Of a stretch of 64,000 bases of DNA, positions 1 through 10,290 are shown one piece after another. The stretch's first letter is position 1, and the number at the start of each line of letters is the position of its first letter. The position numbers and the translations under genes were made by a program. The DNA is from Meghimatium bilineatum. Its lineage: Eukaryota; Mollusca; Gastropoda; Stylommatophora; Philomycidae. The stretch lies in NCBI GenBank assembly GCA_034231615.1, contig CM067322.1:56362828-56426827 (forward strand), in the 5' to 3' direction. The notes beneath the pieces were generated by a model, which had not been told where the DNA came from, ran no database searches, and saw nothing but the letters and a program-made list of their open reading frames with translations.

Positions 1-958
1 AGATCGGAAACCAGAAGCATAATAAAGGACACAATACTTAAGGAATGGACAGAAAAATGGGACAACAGTGCAAAAGGAAGACATGCACATGCAATGCACT
101 CGTAAAAGGACCCACTAGGACCACTCAAATCAAGGAAGAGCTGAAAATCCCTGCCAATAGGAAACTACTACGACTTAGACTGGGAAAATCATTACATTAT
201 ATACTCGAACCAATATGTGAAGACTGTGAAGAGGAAATTACAATAGATCATTTCCTACTCCATTGTCATAAATACAACCATCATAGGCAAGACCTAAATG
301 ATTACTACCTAAACAATAAAATACCATATAAATTAGAAAAGGTTCTGGGCCATGATGTACCACCAGATAGGCTAAAACTAATTAAACAATTTATTACCAG
401 GACTAAAGCCTTAATTTAAAAATCTAACCAAGTCAAAAAAAATAAGTCATTGTTTGTGGTCAGTCTTTCTACAGGCCTCTCTCCACAGCTTTCAACAAAT
501 ACAACCGAGGAACGCTCACCACAGGATACGACTGGCAATATGGACAATTTTTGGCATAATCGCACTCACGGTTTTCAAACTCCCCCAGCCATTAGTGTCA
601 CTCTTAAATAAAAAAGCAATACCACCGGAAATAAACAGCTTAATACAACAACTAGCAACATAACATTCTCTTGCAGTAATAACGCGCACGGTTCTCAATT
701 CGCCCAGACCATAGGTCACACTTAGATAAAAGGCATCTTAGCCACACAAAAACATCGACTCCACCTAGCAATATTCATAGCAACAAATCATAGCAATAGC
801 ACGCACGGCTTTCCAAACACCCAAACCATTTGGTCACATTTAGATAAAAGCTAATACGGCCTGATATAACCAAAATAGACTTCTGTCTTAGGTTGAAAGA
901 ATCGTGCCTCAGCTAAGAGGCTTTAATCCCCCATTTAACAAACAAACAATCTAATTCA
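1..958 (+). mobile_element. 3' end of an RNase H-clade LINE, decayed
   Basis: The reading frame at 45-419 (124 residues) ends in a C-terminal zinc-knuckle-like motif, CEDC then H then C (residues about 58-74), as found at the C-terminus of Jockey/I/R1-like non-LTR retrotransposons downstream of RNase H. In another frame, positions 1-105 read as a plausible upstream continuation (KEWTEKWDNSAKGRHAH), so there is a frameshift near position 105. The protein ends at 417-419 and is followed by a long 3' region with three ~120-bp repeats and an AAC-rich end near 930-955. The element runs off the left edge of the window. The copy is inactive. The clade assignment is inference from the knuckle and RNase H-like context. 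Confidence 0.6.
561..852 (+). repeat. Three diverged ~120-bp repeats in a LINE 3' UTR
   Basis: A block containing CACGG, then a CCCAGACC-like stretch, then GTCACACTTAGATAAAAG recurs at about 564, 684 and 801, giving spacings of 120 and 117 bp. The copies differ at many positions. They lie between the LINE stop codon and its AAC-rich terminus, so they belong to the 3' untranslated part of the element. A function is not evident. Confidence 0.6.
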
Positions 959-959
959 G

Positions 960-1470
960 TCTGACCTATTTTACATGAGTTTGTCCTGTTCTATGTGAGT
1001 TTATACTGACTTAGTTCACTCTCCTGTTATAGTGAGTTTCTCTAATCCTACTTGAGTATGTCCTGTTGCACGTCAGTCATTTTTTCCCGACTTAAATCGC
1101 CAATTCTATTTGAGTAGGTATTACTCTAATGAACTCTCCAGTTTAACGAGTCTGTATTTCTCTACTGAACTCTAGTTCTACTTGGGTATGTATTCGCCTG
1201 CTGAAATATTTAGATGTACTTGAGTCTATATTATCCTACATAACTCCATGTTCTACTTGAGTCTGTTTCCCCCCTCTTCAATCTATAGTTCTACTTGTGT
1301 CTGTATTGCCTATTTAACTCTCTTGTTCTACTTAGGCTGTATTTCCCTACCGAATTCACAAGTTTTACTAGAGGCTATATTGAACTACTGAACTATTCAG
1401 TTTTACTTGAGTCTGTATTTGTCTTCTGAAATCTCTAGTTCTTCTTGAGTCTGTACTGTCTTACTAAATT
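960..1470. repeat. Degenerate ~55-60 bp tandem repeat
   Basis: Variants of TTCTACTTGAGTCTGTATT followed by a CTGAACTCTC-like stretch recur about nine times with many substitutions and small indels. The same repeat resumes at 1738-1800 after an inserted LINE end. It is old and heavily diverged, with no coding potential. Confidence 0.6.
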
Positions 1471-1737
1471 CTGACGAAAACTAGCATGGTTTGAACATGT
1501 ATGTAGACATTATTCCTTGTCAAAAACAATACTGCAGGGAACTGTCGAGGGGTTAAGAAGCAGAGGAGGACAAATAAAGGCATGGGCAGATAACATCAAG
1601 AAATGGACATGACAAGATATTTCCACACTCATCCGCATCGCTGAGGATATAATTCGCTGGATGACTCTGTGTGCTCAGGTTTCCAATGTGGTACTCCTAC
1701 GACCCGGAAGGGGCACGGGTTTATTGATTGATTGACT
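1471..1737 (+). mobile_element. 5'-truncated LINE 3' end inserted in a tandem repeat
   Basis: Translation with interruptions reads like the C-terminal end of an endonuclease-reverse transcriptase: WFEHVCRH, then a basic GGQIKAWADNIKKW stretch, then a short tail. It ends in TTTATTGATTGATTGA at 1722-1737. The final ~120 bp match the reverse complement of 45692-45830 closely, so this is a dispersed family with a (TTGA)n terminus. It splits the degenerate 60-bp repeat in two. Confidence 0.65.
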
Positions 1738-1839
1738 GCCCTACAAAACTCTTTATTCTTCTTGAGTCTCTAGTGCCCTCCTTAACTGTTAGTGTTCTAT
1801 TTTACTGTTATCTCAGTATTTAAAGCCGTGTGCCATTTC

Positions 1840-3540
1840 TGGTCGTTCTAGATATTTAGTACACACAGTGTATAGCAATGCCTTAGTGTACTAACATCTA
1901 AGAATTCGTTATGTGGCTGGTATTATATTTTAAAGTATTTCAAGCACTTTTCTATGCAGCTGGTATGCAATACTATATAGGTGTCTTGTACCATATTTTG
2001 GTAGTTCAAGCAAAGTGATATTTACAGCTTGCACTATATCTTTAAGTATTCCAAGATATGTGTTATGTCATTTTGTAGTACTTCTTGAAGTATTAAAGCA
2101 ATTTTAGCTAAACTTGTATAATAATATTTTGAAAGTATTCCACACAATATATTAGGTAACTTTTTAGTTCATCTTGAAGTGTCCCAAATAAGATACTATG
2201 TCATCTTGTAATATATTTTGATGTACTCCAAGAAATATACCATAATAGTTGGCCCTATATTTTGAAGTGTTTCAAACAATTTGCCATGTCAGTATGTATT
2301 ATATCTTGAAGTGTTCCAAGCAATTTGATATATTCAGTGTGTAATATATCTTGAAGTGGTCCAAGCAATTTGATATATTCAATATGTAATATATCTTGAA
2401 GTGTTCCAAGCAATTTGATATATTCAGTGTGTAATATATCTTGAAGTGGTCCAAGCAATTTGATATATTTAGTGTGTAATATATCTCAAAGTGTTCCAAG
2501 CAATTTGATATGTTCAGTGTGTAATGTATCTTAAAGTGTTCCAAGCAATTTGATATGTTCAGTGTGTAATATATCTTGAAGTGGTCCAAGCAATTTGATA
2601 TGTTCAATATGTAATAGGCCTATATCTTGTAGTGTTCCAAGCAATTTGATATATTTAGTGTGTAATATATCTCAAAGTGTTCCAAGCAATTTGATATGTT
2701 CAGTGTGTAATATATCTCAAAGTGTTCCAAGCAATTTTATATGTTCAGTGTGTAATATATCTTAAAGTATTCCAAGCAATTTGATATGTTCAGTGTGTAA
2801 TATATCTTCAAGTGTTCCAAGCAATTTGATATATTAGTGTATAATATATCTTCAAGTGTTTCAAGCAATTTGATATATTAGTGTATAATATATCTTGAAG
2901 TGTTCCAAGCAATTTGATATGTTCAGTGTGTAATATATCGTCAAGTGTTCCAAGCATTTTGATATATTAGTGTATAATATATCTTGAAGTGTTCCAAGCA
3001 ATGTGATATGTTCAGTTTGTAATATATCGTCAAGTGTTCCAAGCAATTTGATATGTTCAGTGTGTAATATATCGTCAAGTGTTCCAAGCAATTTGATATA
3101 TTAGTGTGTAATATATCGTCAAATGTTCCAAGCAATTTGATATATTAGTGTATAATATATCTTGAAGTGTTCCAAGCAATGTGATATGTTCAGTGTGTAA
3201 TATATCGTCAAATGTTCCAAGCAATTTGATATGTTCAGTGTGTAATATATCGTCAAGTGTTCCAAGCAATTTGATATATTAGTGTATAATATATCTTGAA
3301 GTGTTCCAAGCAATTTGATATGTTCAGTTTGTAATATATCGTCAAGTGTCCCAAGCAATTCGATATGTTTAGCTTGTATTATATTTTGAAGCATTTCAAA
3401 CAATTTAGTATGTTAGTGTGTACTTAATCTTGAACTCTTCCAAACAATGTACCTTGTCTGTACTATATCATGAAGTATTTCAAGCAATGTGGCATTTCTA
3501 CTACACATATATACAAGCAATGTCTCATTTCTAATTAGTT
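1840..3540. repeat. 45-bp tandem array with diverged flanks
   Basis: The unit TGTTCCAAGCAATTTGATAT plus TCAGTGTGTAATATATCTTGAAG-like sequence repeats about 25 times between 2290 and 3400, in 44- and 45-bp versions. Units outside that core (1840-2290 and 3400-3540) keep only scattered matches. Minus-strand open frames here arise because 45 is divisible by three and the unit has no stop; they are not genes. Confidence 0.85.
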
Positions 3541-3737
3541 AGTGCTACATATTGATGTTGCTAACGGGGTGAACTTGAGAGTGTGAAGAGTTTTTTTTAT
3601 TGTAGTAGAAATTTTGACTTGGGAATTAGGGAATTCATGTGAACGATTTTGGAAGAGATAATCAAGCCAGTGAGAATTACATATGCAATTTGGATGTCAT
3701 GTCTATTCAAGTGAGAATCAATCCTTTAACATAATTA

Positions 3738-4240
3738 GTCTCTCTAGGATTCTAGTTCATCACACACTGCCTTTGTCTAAGATTCTAATTCATCACACAC
3801 TGCCTTTGTTTAGGATTCTAGTTCATCACACACTGCCTCTGTATAGGATTCTAGTTTATCACACACTGCCTTCGTTTAGGATTCTAGTTCATCACACACT
3901 GCCTCTGTATAGGATTCTAATTCATCACACACTGCCTCGGTATAGGATTCTAATTCATCACACACTGCCTTCGTTTAAGATTCTAGTTCATCACACACTG
4001 CCTATGTCTATGATTTAGTTCATCACACACTGCCTTTGTCTAAGATTCTAATTCATCACACACTGCCTTCGTTTAAGATTCTAGTTCATCACACACTGCC
4101 TCTGTATAGGATTCTAATTCATCACACACTGCCTCGGTATAGGATTCTAATTCATCACACAATGTCTTTGTATAGGATTCTAGTTCATCACACATTGCTT
4201 TTGTTTGGAATTCTAGTTCTTTACGCATTGCCTTTGTTAT
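3738..4240. repeat. 33-bp tandem array
   Basis: About 15 copies of a 33-bp unit built on TTCATCACACACTGCC and AGGATTCTAG. Plus-strand open frames at 3683-4018 and 4036-4242 only reflect a stop-free unit of 11 codons, and one unit near 4015 carries a single-base deletion that breaks the frame. No protein is inferred. Confidence 0.85.
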
Positions 4241-4394
4241 GATATTTCTCGCTAATATCTTATACCTTTGTCTCTGTATCTTATATTCGTGTTGTTCCAT
4301 CTTCTCTTCTGTCTTTCTTAGGGATTTCATAATTGGGAACTAAGTGCATTAAAGCTTTTGATTACTTTTTAGATATAAATATAAGTATGTTTAC

Positions 4395-4890
4395 ACAAAA
4401 AAATATGTTAGAAAATGCAAAAAAATATATGATCGAAAATGCAAAAATATGTTAGAAAATGCAAAATAATATATGTTAGAAAATGCAAAAAATATGTTAG
4501 AAAATGCAAAATAATATATGTTAGAAAATGCAAAAATATATGTTAGAAAATGAAAAAAATACATGTTAGAAAATGCAAAAAATATATGTTAGAAAATGCA
4601 AAAAATGTTAGAAAATGCAAAAAAATATATGTTAGAAAATACAAAAAATATATTAGAAAATGCAAAAATATGTTAGAAAATGCACAAAAAGTTAGAAAAT
4701 GCAAAAAAATATGTTAGAAAATGTAAAAAATATATTAGAAAATGCAAAAAATATATGTTAGAAAATGCAAACAAAATATGTTAGAAAATGCAAACAAAAT
4801 ATGTTAGAAAATGCAAACAAAATATAGTTAGAAAATGCAAAAAAATATATGTTAGAAATGCAAATGAAATAGTGACTGTTGTTCAAAATG
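4395..4890. repeat. A-rich ~20-26 bp tandem array
   Basis: The core TTAGAAAATGCAAAA is repeated about 21 times, separated by AATATATG of variable length. It is almost pure A+T apart from a G and a C or two per unit. Unit length varies because of A-run slippage. Confidence 0.85.
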
Positions 4891-5303
4891 CAAACATACA
4901 CATTATTTATATAGCCACAGTTAATTTAATTATATGATTATGAAAATCTAGCACTGCGAAAAGAACGAAACATTTTTCCATACAGCAGTATTGGAGGTGA
5001 GGAAAGCGTAAAACCTCCTTTGCAAATTATCCACGGACGGTGTCAGCGAGAAAAGTGTGAGAACCAGTCTGTCTTCTACTTTATATCTCTTGATAATTCA
5101 CGTGAGCACATTTTTTACAACTGTTATTTTATGTTTTACAATGATTTTGTTATATTTCTTTAACATTAATGAGCAAAATGTTGCAAATATTTCTTGCATG
5201 TCCATACCTTACATTGCTTCTTACCATCAACCATATTTATGTAATTGTAAATGTTGTTTGTCAATTGTTCTGGACACTCAGGCGTATGTTATAGAGATTA
5301 TAT
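4891..5303. other. No recognisable feature
   Basis: A+T-rich sequence. The frame at 5057-5398 (113 residues) has a hydrophobic N-terminal half but runs into the MITE at 5304, so it is not a credible gene. Confidence 0.4.
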
Positions 5304-5672
5304 CAGCGTTTCCCAATGTGGGGCACACGCCCACACACGTGCAATTTCGTTGTTCAGGGGGCAATTTGATTGTCAAGAGAGGCAATTCGAACGCGTGAAG
5401 CTATGGAATTACTTGCTATGAGTGATATGTCTCGACAGGTGGAGTGCCGCTTTGTTGACAGTGACGGAGTACATGTGGAAAACCTAGTACAGTGAAGTCA
5501 ATCCTCTATGTCTTTAAACCCTTATTGAATTCGAAAATGAGCTTGTTAAGAGTTTATTAATTTTTTGAATATAAAAAAAAATTGAATATGTTACACATGG
5601 GGGGGGGGGGCGGCGTCAGAATTTAAAAAAGACTTAGGTGGGGCATTAAAAAAAAAAGGTTGGGAAACACTG
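5304..5672. mobile_element. Non-autonomous hAT-like MITE
   Basis: The left end reads CAGCGTTTCCCAATGTGGGG and the right end, reverse-complemented, reads CAGTGTTTCCCAACC. This is the terminal inverted repeat type of hAT transposons. The interior is non-coding, with a G-run (about 5600) and A-runs. Flanking octamers GATTATAT (5296-5303) and GCTTGTAA (5673-5680) match at 5 of 8 positions, which would fit a decayed 8-bp duplication but is not proof. At 369 bp it cannot encode a transposase. Confidence 0.65.
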
Positions 5673-5864
5673 GCTTGTAACAAAAGCAGGTATACTCGGT
5701 GTATGTAGAATCGAATAACTGGACGTGTTGCCGATGATTGCCTGTTGTGTGATGTCATTAGATTACGTTAACATTTGTTGTATCATGGGATCGGGAGAAG
5801 TTTGATTGTTGTTGAGAAGAGTGGATGGGGGTTTGATAAAAGTTGCTGTCATCAAATATTTTTT

Positions 5865-6290
5865 GTAATGAAATTGTTTAAATTTGAATGTATTTTTATG
5901 TACCAATGAAATTGTATGATTTACAATTTGTTTTACAATATACTAATGAAATTGTTTGAACTTTGAATGTATTTTTGTGTATCGTTGAATTTGTTTGATT
6001 TTGAAATTTTAAAATATACCAATGAAATTGTTTGATCTTGTTTTTTTTGTGTAAAAATCTACCAATGAAATTGTTTGATCTTGTTTTTTTTGTGTAAAAA
6101 TCTACCAATGAAATTGTTTGATCTTGTTTTTTTTTGTGTAAAAATCTACCAATGAAATTGTTTGATCTTGTTTTTTTTGTGTAAAAATCTACCAATGAAA
6201 TTGCGTGAACTAGTTCTTTTTATTTATATACCAATGAAATTGTTTGATCTTGTTTTTTTGTTTAAAAATCTACCAATGAAATTGTTTGAA
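5865..6290. repeat. 43-bp tandem array
   Basis: The unit ACCAATGAAATTGTTTGATC plus a T-run and GTGTAAAAATCT recurs every 43 bp between 6018 and 6200. Shorter diverged units (37-41 bp) occur on both sides. The minus-strand frame 5896-6195 is an artefact of the array. Confidence 0.85.
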
Positions 6291-7004
6291 CCGGATTTTT
6301 TTCAAAAGACATGAGAAAAAAGTCATGAAGTGTTATCGTACTTGCTTTGAAATTTGTTGTTTACAGGGGGTGGGAGGGGGGAATGGAGATTTTAATTCTG
6401 AGATAATTAAGCAGGTTCCTGAATTCTTAGAAGTTTGTTGTCAAGATGATGAGGCTGGGGAAGGAGGGGAGGGGTTAAAAAGTTGCCACCAAATTGTTGA
6501 AGTGATTTCAGGATACCCTCGTGGATGAAGACGCGACAGCTGGCGACACATGTATATCGCCATTATTGAATTTTGAATAAAGCTGCACAAGAAGTACTAA
6601 GACCTTCGTTAATACAGCTGGAATGCTTGCCCATTTTATGTCACAGTGTAAGGCCAATCCGACTATTTTTGTGCCTTTCATTAGCTGGAAACAAAGTAAA
6701 AATACACTACCTGTGAAAAACATTGAGATAGTCGGAGTAGTGTAAAGCAGTGACGCACTCAGGTCTGTTATAACGAAGGTCACGACTAACGAACAAAACA
6801 GAAAATGTAACTGCAGAAAGAATGAGGATGAATATTCTTCGAAATCTCCGATGGGAGGTGGATGAGCACATGTTGATGTTTCCTGTGTGATATGATAATA
6901 AAACAAGAAAACAATGTATCCAATAACTCACATCAGCACTAAAGAATTAGTTATAGGGCCTACATAGCACTACAAAGTCAAGTTATCCCTAGAATATCCC
7001 TAAA
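6291..7004. other. Unassigned sequence
   Basis: Several short frames on both strands overlap one another (for example 6286-6528 plus and 6508-6906 minus) and none resembles a known family. A G-rich stretch lies at 6365-6480. I see no splice-supported exon or repeat here. Confidence 0.35.
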
Positions 7005-7555
7005 AACGCTGATCCCAAACAGTTCATGTATCTTGGCTGATCCGACATTTTCTGTGTTTTTTCATTGACCACCTCACGAATTATACACAAATCAGCAATG
7101 ATCAACTGCTTCAGCCAATATACCTAACGTCGAAACGTCGTATGTTCCTGTATCTCGATGTTAGGTTGTTTTATGTTTTATTTTAGTAACTCACCTACCT
7201 ATTTTTGTATATCTTGACAATATACCTAACGTCGAAACGTCGTCTGTTCCTGTATCTCGATGTTAGGTTGTTTTATGTTTTATTTTAGTAACTCACCTAC
7301 CTATTTTTGTATATCTTGACAATATACCTAACGTCGAAACGTCGTCTGTTCCTGTATCTCGATGTTAGGTTGTTTTATTTTTTATTTTAGTAACTCACCT
7401 ACCTATTTTTGTATATCTTGACAATATACCTAACGTCGAAACGTCGTCTGTTCCTGTATCTCGATGTTAGGTTGTTTTATTTTTTATTTTAGTAACTCAC
7501 CTACCTATTTTTGTATATCTTGACAATATACCTAACGCTGGTTGGGATCAGCGTT
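7005..7555. mobile_element. MITE-like element with an internal 102-bp tandem array
   Basis: AACGCTGATCCCAAAC at 7005-7020 is the inverted complement of GTTGGGATCAGCGTT at 7541-7555, giving ~15-bp terminal inverted repeats around 551 bp. Between them lie a ~100-bp stretch related to the MITE family seen at 20000, 46700 and 59580, then the 102-bp array. Bivalve pearl-type elements have a comparable plan (conserved ends, internal tandem repeats); the relationship is inference. Confidence 0.55.
7116..7535. repeat. 102-bp tandem array, four copies plus a partial
   Basis: CAATATACCTAACG starts at 7116, 7218, 7320, 7422 and 7524, an exact 102-bp period with near-identical copies. Each unit carries CCTAACGTCGAAACGTCG and, about 25 bp on, CGATGTTAGG, which can pair with CCTAACGTCG as a stem. 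GAAACGTC resembles the 3' core of the hammerhead ribozymes of Penelope-like elements, but no CTGATGA box is present in the unit. Confidence 0.85.
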
Positions 7556-7627
7556 GAGGACTATTTTGGAGACGCACTTGGCTAAGTCATCAATTCTTAT
7601 TTAGTTCGAGAGGACTTTATATGTGCT

Positions 7628-7968
7628 ATGTTTTCTTTCAAAATTAGGAAAAGAGTAGGTATACTATCATGTATTGAGAATATTGAAAGAGAGCAAGTAA
7701 AATGCTTCGGTCACCTTATGAGAATTAACCCAAAACAAATACAATTAAGAGCATATAACAAAAGAATGTTCCGGAGTAAGGCGAAAGGTGGACAAAGAAA
7801 ATGCTGGATAGACAACATCAAGATAGCCTTGAACAAACATGGACTTAATGCAACCAAAGTGACTCGCCTAGCCTTGGAACGACAGCTGTAGCTCACACCC
7901 CTACACTTAACGGTAAGTGTGAATATGATCAGCCATCGTTAACCTGGGGACAGACAATGGACAATGTT
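7628..7968 (+). mobile_element. LINE 3' end, family A (RTE-like)
   Basis: The frame at 7628-7891 (87 residues) is the C-terminal segment of an endonuclease-reverse transcriptase: KRVGILSCIENIERE, then VKCFGHLMRI, then a basic KGGQRKCWIDNI stretch and LALERQL. The same segment is found at 10957-11256 and on the minus strand at 35282-35581. After the stop, all copies share CTTAACGG and CCTGGGGACAGACAATGGAC-like sequence before diverging, which marks the 3' terminus. Severely 5'-truncated and inactive. Confidence 0.8.
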
Positions 7969-8640
7969 TTCTTTACTTGATATGTTTTATTTACTTGATA
8001 TGCTTTCTTTACTTGATATGTTTTCTTTTCATTCAAACCTGCTTTACCTCATGCACTACCAGAAATAAAAATAACATAAATAAATCTTCAGTCATTATTT
8101 CGTGTAGTTCAACGTATGGTATACATTTTATTGTTTACTTGTAATCGCTCTTTTTACCATAATAGGGGCATTATTAACTGACTTCATCTCATGTTATTAC
8201 GGTTTATGAGATCAAGTACATTGAGGTATAAATATCTACACACAACCAAGATGGCAGACTAGCGGTTCAACTCATACACATATATTGGTAGTCAATGACA
8301 TATATACACAATGTCACGTGAGAACACAGAACAGTGACGCACGCGAACATAACCTCATAAAAGATTTACTCTGCGCGCATGATTTCACAACACCACACTA
8401 GCAGTTACCCGTTAGACCGTTATATTCTTTCTGCTTGTCCCTGGAGTCAACAGAATCTCAATTACATTTGGCTCAAAACCTCACAACACACGTCATAGAC
8501 AGCAATATTAGTCGATAAAGCGGTGATGAATCTTGAACTCGTCTATACGATGTTCTTAAAGTCATTGCCTATACATGTACGTTTCATTTGGGTTGTTTTT
8601 GTATGCGGTCCATAAATTATGTTAACAATTTTGTGCCAAT
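7969..8640. other. Unassigned sequence
   Basis: Contains a short TTACTTGATATG repetition (7975-8025) and otherwise single-copy-looking sequence. The 8300-8560 part is less A+T-rich than its surroundings, but no exon, LTR pair or RNA gene could be supported. Confidence 0.35.
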
Positions 8641-8654
8641 ATTTATGCTCCATA

Positions 8655-8935
8655 GAAACGGGGTACAGTTCGAGTAGACGCCACCACATGTTTAATTATT
8701 TCCCTTGTCTATGTTTGTAAATTTCATGTTCATCATTTAATAAGTGGAAAAGTTTATTTATTTAGGGTTTGGGTTAGGGTTAGGATAGTTGTGTTTTACA
8801 TAACTAACCCTAACCCCAAACGTAAATAAACAAACATTTCAATTATTAAATGATGAACATGAAATTTACAAACATAAACAAGGGAAATAACTCATATGTG
8901 GTGGCATCTACTCGTACTGTACCAAAACGGTCAGG
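8655..8935. mobile_element. Long palindromic (foldback) element with TTAGGG-like core
   Basis: The left arm from 8659 (GGTACAGTTCGAGTAGACGC) and the right arm ending at about 8928 (GCATCTACTCGTACTGTACC) are inverted complements through roughly 130 bp each, meeting near 8796. Arms contain ATTTCCCTTG / CAAGGGAAAT and, near the centre, GGGTTAGGGTTAGG at about 8772 opposite CTAACCCTAACCCC at about 8805. Arms match at about 85-90% by eye. The whole can form one hairpin. No transposase; mechanism unknown. Confidence 0.75.
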
Positions 8936-8969
8936 AATTGAGGGATCAAAACTCCTCATCCCTGCTTAA

Positions 8970-9520
8970 TTATGTCCCCCCCCCCCCATAAAAAAGTAAA
9001 CCTTCAACTCAAAATGATTTTTAGCGGAAAAAGTACGAAAAAACAGCATTAATTTTTGATTTTTTTTTTAAATTCAACAATTGGTGTATAAAACAGTATT
9101 ATTGAATACACTTTTGTCAACTCTCCCCCTCACCCTTGTAGTAACTGTCCAACTTGTTCAAACCCGTCCTTTTACGGCCCATATATTACATCAACAATTA
9201 GGGGCGATGAGATCTGAAAAGTTTTTATGGTTGAGGGAGCGGGTAATTTGACAAAAGTTGACGTCAATAATACCTTTAACAATACACGAATTAAATTGTT
9301 TCAATATGAAAACAACATTGATTTAAATTTGCATAATATGTAGTTTTTAATGTAGTTTTTTCGTACTGTTACTTCTAATATCTTTTGAAAAGGGTTGGTG
9401 GGATGGGGGGGGGGGATTTTGACACATTTAAGGATTTTGTCACTGAATTCTTGACAAGCTGGCGACAAGTAGGGGTCGGGGTAAAAAAATATCAAGAACA
9501 TTGATAACGTAATTTATGAA
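8970..9520. repeat. A+T-rich dispersed repeat, copy 1
   Basis: Shares an ordered series of blocks with 11490-11960: a C-run, a TACGAA-containing A-rich stretch, GTATAAAA-AGTATT, TGTCAACTCTCCCCCTC-like, and a terminal AACGTAATTTAT. It is non-coding and contains homopolymer C and G runs (8979-8992, 9406-9415). It may be a MITE family; ends are not clear. Confidence 0.5.
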
Positions 9521-9838
9521 CATCCTATTCCATCCATTGATCGAGCTGACGTTTTGAACTCATTAAGAGATATAGCACGCGAGAGTGAGACTAATGTGGA
9601 TGATGATTCCTTGCCAATGTCCAGAATTAAAGATCAGGGTTTGAAATACGGTGTTGCTAGAAGTGAACATTTGGAGGGCGCAGATGAATGATGGTCAACC
9701 AGCATTGGACCGGTACTGTCAGTAAAAGTGTAATGATGGATACACTCAGGGATAGATCGGAACAACTATGGACGTGTCCAGTTTGCAGTGATGATAATCC
9801 GACAACTAACTATGTACATCCCCATAATTGTTTAGGTA
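9521..9838 (+). pseudogene. Unidentified coding-like fragment with a Cys/His motif
   Basis: A frame open from about 9497 to the TGA at 9688-9690 encodes ~60 polar, acidic residues including DRADVLNSLRDIARESE. An overlapping frame (from 9688) then encodes WTCPVCSDDN followed 9 residues later by H and then HNC, a possible zinc-binding C-x2-C-H-C pattern. The composition looks protein-coding, unlike most of the window. It is bounded on the left by a dispersed repeat and on the right by the tail of a minus-strand LINE. A GTAATG at 9836 could be a splice donor. It may be a broken transposon protein or an exon relic; I do not recognise the family. Confidence 0.3.
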
Positions 9839-9841
9839 ATG

Positions 9842-10290
9842 TATTCCTCTTCTTCTTCTTTTGGCCCATGCCGAATGACGTTGGTTATCATGTTCTTCTA
9901 CCGCATTCTATTTCATGTGCTGTCAATCATTTCCGATACTGATGTTCTCCCATGCCACAATGCTAGGTTGTCAAAAATCTTCTCTCTTGATCTGCAACTT
10001 GCATGTTGTTACAATGTCTTTCATCTTTCATCTTTTCATGACGTGTCAAAAAATGTAGACTGTCTCTTTCTGATTCGGGTAAGCAGCTCTTTTTGTTAAT
10101 TAACTTCTTTCAGGATACCTTCATTACGCTTTTTTATCTTTCAACATTCTTCTATAAAATTACGTTTCTGCTGCCTCAATATAATTGTTCACTGTTCTTC
10201 TGAGCGTCCAAGATTCACTTCCATACATCAGAATTGGTTCTATATAACTTTTAAGAACTCTAACTCGCCTGTCACGAGTACATTATCTTA
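9842..10290 (-). mobile_element. LINE 3' end, family B, minus strand
   Basis: On the minus strand, 10280-10160 reads RVRVLKSYIEPILMYGSESW followed by TLRRTVNNYIEAAE, the conserved connection region after the reverse transcriptase palm. The rest, down to RHSAWA at about 9865, is frameshifted and interrupted by stops. It ends in a (GAA)n tract at 9845-9860, which is the CTTCTTCTTC run on the plus strand. The same family, with a TGATGA tail, lies at 43085-43757 and 15178-15408. Confidence 0.75.

Noticed and set aside
5057..5398. 113-residue frame with hydrophobic start, possible membrane protein
   Set aside because: Its last third is inside the hAT-like MITE and there is no homology or exon signal.
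7116..7535. Active hammerhead ribozyme
   Set aside because: The GAAACGTC word is present but the essential CTGATGA box is not; kept only as a weak finding.
8300..8560. Possible LTR with primer-binding site (TGGCTCAAAACC near 8468)
   Set aside because: No second LTR, no gag/pol, and the TGG word alone is too short to support it.
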